DNA of 7,055 nt from Candidatus Thorarchaeota archaeon (GTDB taxonomy: Archaea; Asgardarchaeota; Thorarchaeia; Thorarchaeales; Thorarchaeaceae). The translations under genes were made by a program, and so were the position numbers. This document shows, one piece after another, positions 5,456 to 7,055 of this stretch. Numbering within the stretch: the first letter of the stretch is position 1; each line of letters begins with the position of its first letter. The DNA lies in the NCBI GenBank assembly GCA_029856425.1, contig JAHQWZ010000096.1, positions 1-7,055 of the forward strand, in the 5' to 3' direction. The notes under the pieces are model-generated. The model was given only the letters and a program-made list of their open reading frames with translations, did not search any database and was not told where the DNA came from.

Positions 5456-6029
5456 TAGGTTGGACTTTCACAAGCTAGCTTTGGCTATGCTATCAAATTG
5501 CAGGTCGATATCCACTTGGATATTCACTTTCGGGCTGGGAGAAGAAACAGGATGGCGAGGATTCCTACTGCCTCGACTTCAGGGTAAGTATAGTGCATTG
5601 ACATCTAGTCTTATTGTTGGCATCATTTGGGCAGGATGGCACAGCCCCATGTTCCTATGCAATGAGAACCTCAGATCTCTTGGACCCACAGGAGCAATAT
5701 TCTGGGTGATTGGCCTTATGTTTGGAGCCACATTTCTCACTTGGCTGTACAACAGCAGCAGAGGAAACATCCTCATGACTGCCCTATGGCATGGAACTTA
5801 CAATCTATTCACGGGGGCTGCCGGTCAAGCCGCAGGTCTTTTCGCTGGCATCATTAGTATGTTTGTGATGGTGTGGGTCATACTAATCGTTACGATATTC
5901 AAGCCACGAGACCTATCTCACTCGGAGAAACAGACAGTTACAAGAAGAGCTGACCGAATCATCAAAACGGTAAGAAGCAGCACTCAGGAGGAGAGTGGGA
6001 ATGCTCTCCTCCCCTTGCATCTTCGTTAG
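5433..6029 (+). CDS. CPBP (CAAX/Abi-type) intramembrane protease, N-terminally short
   Basis: The frame contains the full catalytic set of CPBP membrane metalloproteases (Rce1/Abi type, PF02517-like). Motif 1 is EETGWRGFLLPRLQ (E37, E38, R42), motif 2 is IIWAGWHSPMF (H70), and motif 3 is ALWHGTYNLF (H120, N124). Helices lie near 54-70, 86-105 and 132-155, with a basic tail. Family members cleave peptides within the membrane, for example prenylated or bacteriocin-like substrates; no substrate is evident here. Compared with the usual length (about 220-300 residues) most of the helices before motif 1 are missing. The stretch before it (10-28) is polar, leaving about ten hydrophobic residues before EE. 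The start is doubtful: GTG 5433 follows AAAGGA inside the upstream gene, and ATG 5487 has no ribosome binding site. It is either a coupled, unusually short protease or the 3' part of a damaged gene; intact motifs argue that any damage is recent. Confidence 0.75.
   Translation: MHFLCLANRLDFHKLALAMLSNCRSISTWIFTFGLGEETGWRGFLLPRLQGKYSALTSSLIVGIIWAGWHSPMFLCNENLRSLGPTGAIFWVIGLMFGATFLTWLYNSSRGNILMTALWHGTYNLFTGAAGQAAGLFAGIISMFVMVWVILIVTIFKPRDLSHSEKQTVTRRADRIIKTVRSSTQEESGNALLPLHLR
5507..5530 (+). repeat. 12-base tandem duplication before CPBP motif 1
   Basis: GATATCCACTTG is followed directly by GATATTCACTTT, differing at two of 12 positions. In the protease frame it encodes the pseudo-repeat IST-W/IFT-F. 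It sits exactly where similarity to CPBP proteins begins, 11 bases before the codons for EE, and may mark a slippage or deletion junction. Confidence 0.5.
5987..6012 (+). repeat. Strong 9-bp hairpin near the end of the CPBP frame
   Basis: GGAGGAGAG (5987-5995) and CTCTCCTCC (6004-6012) are perfect reverse complements. In RNA two G-U pairs could extend the stem to close a GGAA (GNRA-type) tetraloop at 5998-6001. The hairpin overlaps codons of the last 15 residues of the protease frame. It could take part in 3'-end formation or mRNA stability. No T-run follows directly. Confidence 0.5.
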
Positions 6030-6044
6030 GCTCATCAAAAGCCA

Positions 6045-6072
6045 GCGGAGAATCCGCCGCCTAATCTTTTCT
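6045..6072 (+). terminator. Candidate terminator of the CPBP unit
   Basis: A short perfect hairpin (GCGGA-GAA-TCCGC, 6045-6057) is followed eight bases later by TCTTTTCT (6065-6072), 36-43 bases after the CPBP stop codon. Together with the hairpin at 5987-6012 it is the most likely 3' end for + strand transcripts in this convergent spacer. Confidence 0.35.
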
Positions 6073-6147
6073 ACACTAGCCCTTTGCTCCGAGGGAGTTC
6101 TAGGAGCGCCCTCGAATCACGTCACGCTATTAGATTGCTGCAGGAAT

Positions 6148-7055
6148 TCACTTGCCCCAATATGTCTGAAGGAAAGCCCAGAAACCTTCGTAGGGAAATT
6201 GCATTGCAAGGTAATCTTCGGGATTCCACCAGATTTTGCTATAAAATGAGGCATATGAGCTTGGGAAGAAGATGCCCATTCCTTCAGCTGATTTCATGGC
6301 CCAGCTGGCTTCTGAATAGACTGCTTCCATTAGGGTTTCGTATACAATTGTCCCCTCATGAACACCAGATGCGCCTAGCGTATTTGCAAAAGTGGGCAAA
6401 TCGACGTATGCTTCCCAACCATACTCAGACCACCCCATATTGCCTGCTCCTCGCGCCGCTGCAATCCACCCATGATAGTTTTCGCTATCTGGGCCAAGAA
6501 GACCCTCCTCAAGTACATCTGTGAGACTCCCAAGCTGTTCCACGATGAGGTCAACGTAAGTCATGTCGATTGCTCCCATCTGAACAAGCCGGGAGGCTGG
6601 CCGCTTGGAATCATAATAGGCGATGTACTCGTCCACCATGACCATTGAAAGGTCAGACGAGTCCATATCCGAGTTTGCAGCAAGGGCGTTCAAGACTGCT
6701 GAATAGGGATATCCTGAGTATGGCACATAGCCTTCAGTGGCAACCACATAGTCAATCTGGGACCCGTAACATGCATACTCATAGACGACCTCAATCATTC
6801 CCTCCACGCAGGTGTCGAATGCGAGGATATCAAGTTCGACTCCTGAGAGTGCTCCGGCGATTTCTTGATGAGTCAGACCGTCTTCTGGCACTTCTGGATC
6901 TCCTGTATGGTCATCCCAACAGCAACCACTAAAATCATCTCCATGATCCCACAGAACAAGTACATAGTGACTTGCGCGAAAGCTCCTCATTGTAAACTTG
7001 ACAAAGCTCCGGAGAGTATCAGGATCGCCCATGTTTGCCTCTTTCCCATTTAGAG
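6148..7055 (-). CDS. Clostripain-like (peptidase C11) cysteine protease, 5' end outside window
   Basis: The frame is open through the right edge. The ATG at 7032 is internal, because codons before it continue in frame to base 7055 and give LNGKEANMGDPDTL, matching the usual NMGDPDTL entry to the family core. Counting from that methionine, H30 in LVLWDHGDD and C75 in FDTCVEGMIEV form the clan CD His-Cys dyad. ATEGYVPYSGYPYSAVL (98-114) and the MGIFFPSSYASFY block (252-264) are also typical. Clostripain relatives are endopeptidases, often secreted and cleaving after basic residues; specificity cannot be read here. Any signal peptide and the N-terminal strand lie outside the window. The protein ends at FLQTYWGK with no visible C-terminal anchor or sorting motif, and the next in-frame stop follows within six codons. 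It converges with the CPBP unit across a 118-base spacer. Confidence 0.9.
   Translation of the reverse strand, partial: LNGKEANMGDPDTLRSFVKFTMRSFRASHYVLVLWDHGDDFSGCCWDDHTGDPEVPEDGLTHQEIAGALSGVELDILAFDTCVEGMIEVVYEYACYGSQIDYVVATEGYVPYSGYPYSAVLNALAANSDMDSSDLSMVMVDEYIAYYDSKRPASRLVQMGAIDMTYVDLIVEQLGSLTDVLEEGLLGPDSENYHGWIAAARGAGNMGWSEYGWEAYVDLPTFANTLGASGVHEGTIVYETLMEAVYSEASWAMKSAEGMGIFFPSSYASFYSKIWWNPEDYLAMQFPYEGFWAFLQTYWGK

Noticed and set aside
5995..6249. + strand frame of 84 codons after AGGAGG (5986-5991)
   Set aside because: The ribosome binding site is buried in a strong hairpin. The frame overlaps the 3' end of the protease gene on the opposite strand, and the peptide has no coherent fold pattern.
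6084..6524. A 146-codon + strand frame opposite the clostripain-like gene
   Set aside because: It is mostly antisense to a clearly conserved protease domain and its composition looks random.

Overview
The window looks like a piece of an archaeal chromosome. Genes are compact, on both strands, and of moderate GC (mid-40s percent by eye). Several gene starts have TATA-like boxes about 25 bases before a plausible transcription start. Some starts carry clear Shine-Dalgarno sequences (AGGAGG before the gene at 1107), others have none. The families present (AmmeMemoRadiSam radical SAM enzyme, C_GCAxxG_C_C protein, clostripain-type protease, CPBP membrane protease, small orphan proteins) would suit an Asgard archaeon such as a Thorarchaeote. 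That placement is inference; the sequence alone does not prove it. No tRNA, rRNA, CRISPR array, transposase or attachment site was found.

Layout. (1) 1-1556, + strand: the 3' part of an amrS-type radical SAM gene that enters from the left edge, then a small cysteine-motif redox protein. (2) 1568-2221, - strand: two small genes, an orphan soluble protein and, upstream of it, a three-helix membrane protein. (3) 2222-2386: a divergent control region with four ATTATA elements and a 7-5-7 inverted repeat, leading to a SnoaL/DUF4440-like NTF2-fold gene on the + strand (2387-2803). (4) 2912-4473, - strand: a PLP fold-type II threonine/serine dehydratase followed after 20 bases by a GNAT acetyltransferase, probably one operon. 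(5) 4474-4651: a second divergent control region, again with a 7-5-7 inverted repeat on the dehydratase side. (6) 4652-6029, + strand: a 267-residue multi-helix membrane protein that overlaps, in another frame, a CPBP-type intramembrane protease. The protease has all its catalytic motifs but lacks most of the usual N-terminal helices. (7) 6030-6147: a convergent spacer with hairpins. (8) 6148-7055, - strand: the 3' part of a clostripain-like (C11) cysteine protease that enters from the right edge.

Functionally this is a mixed region: Fe-S/redox chemistry on the left, amino-acid catabolism in the middle, proteolysis on the right. No multi-gene defence or biosynthetic system is evident. The most unusual points are the broken or overlapping CPBP locus, with a 12-base tandem duplication where its homology begins, and two 19-base inverted repeats of identical geometry at predicted transcription starts. 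Both edge genes extend to the window ends beyond any start codon visible inside it.
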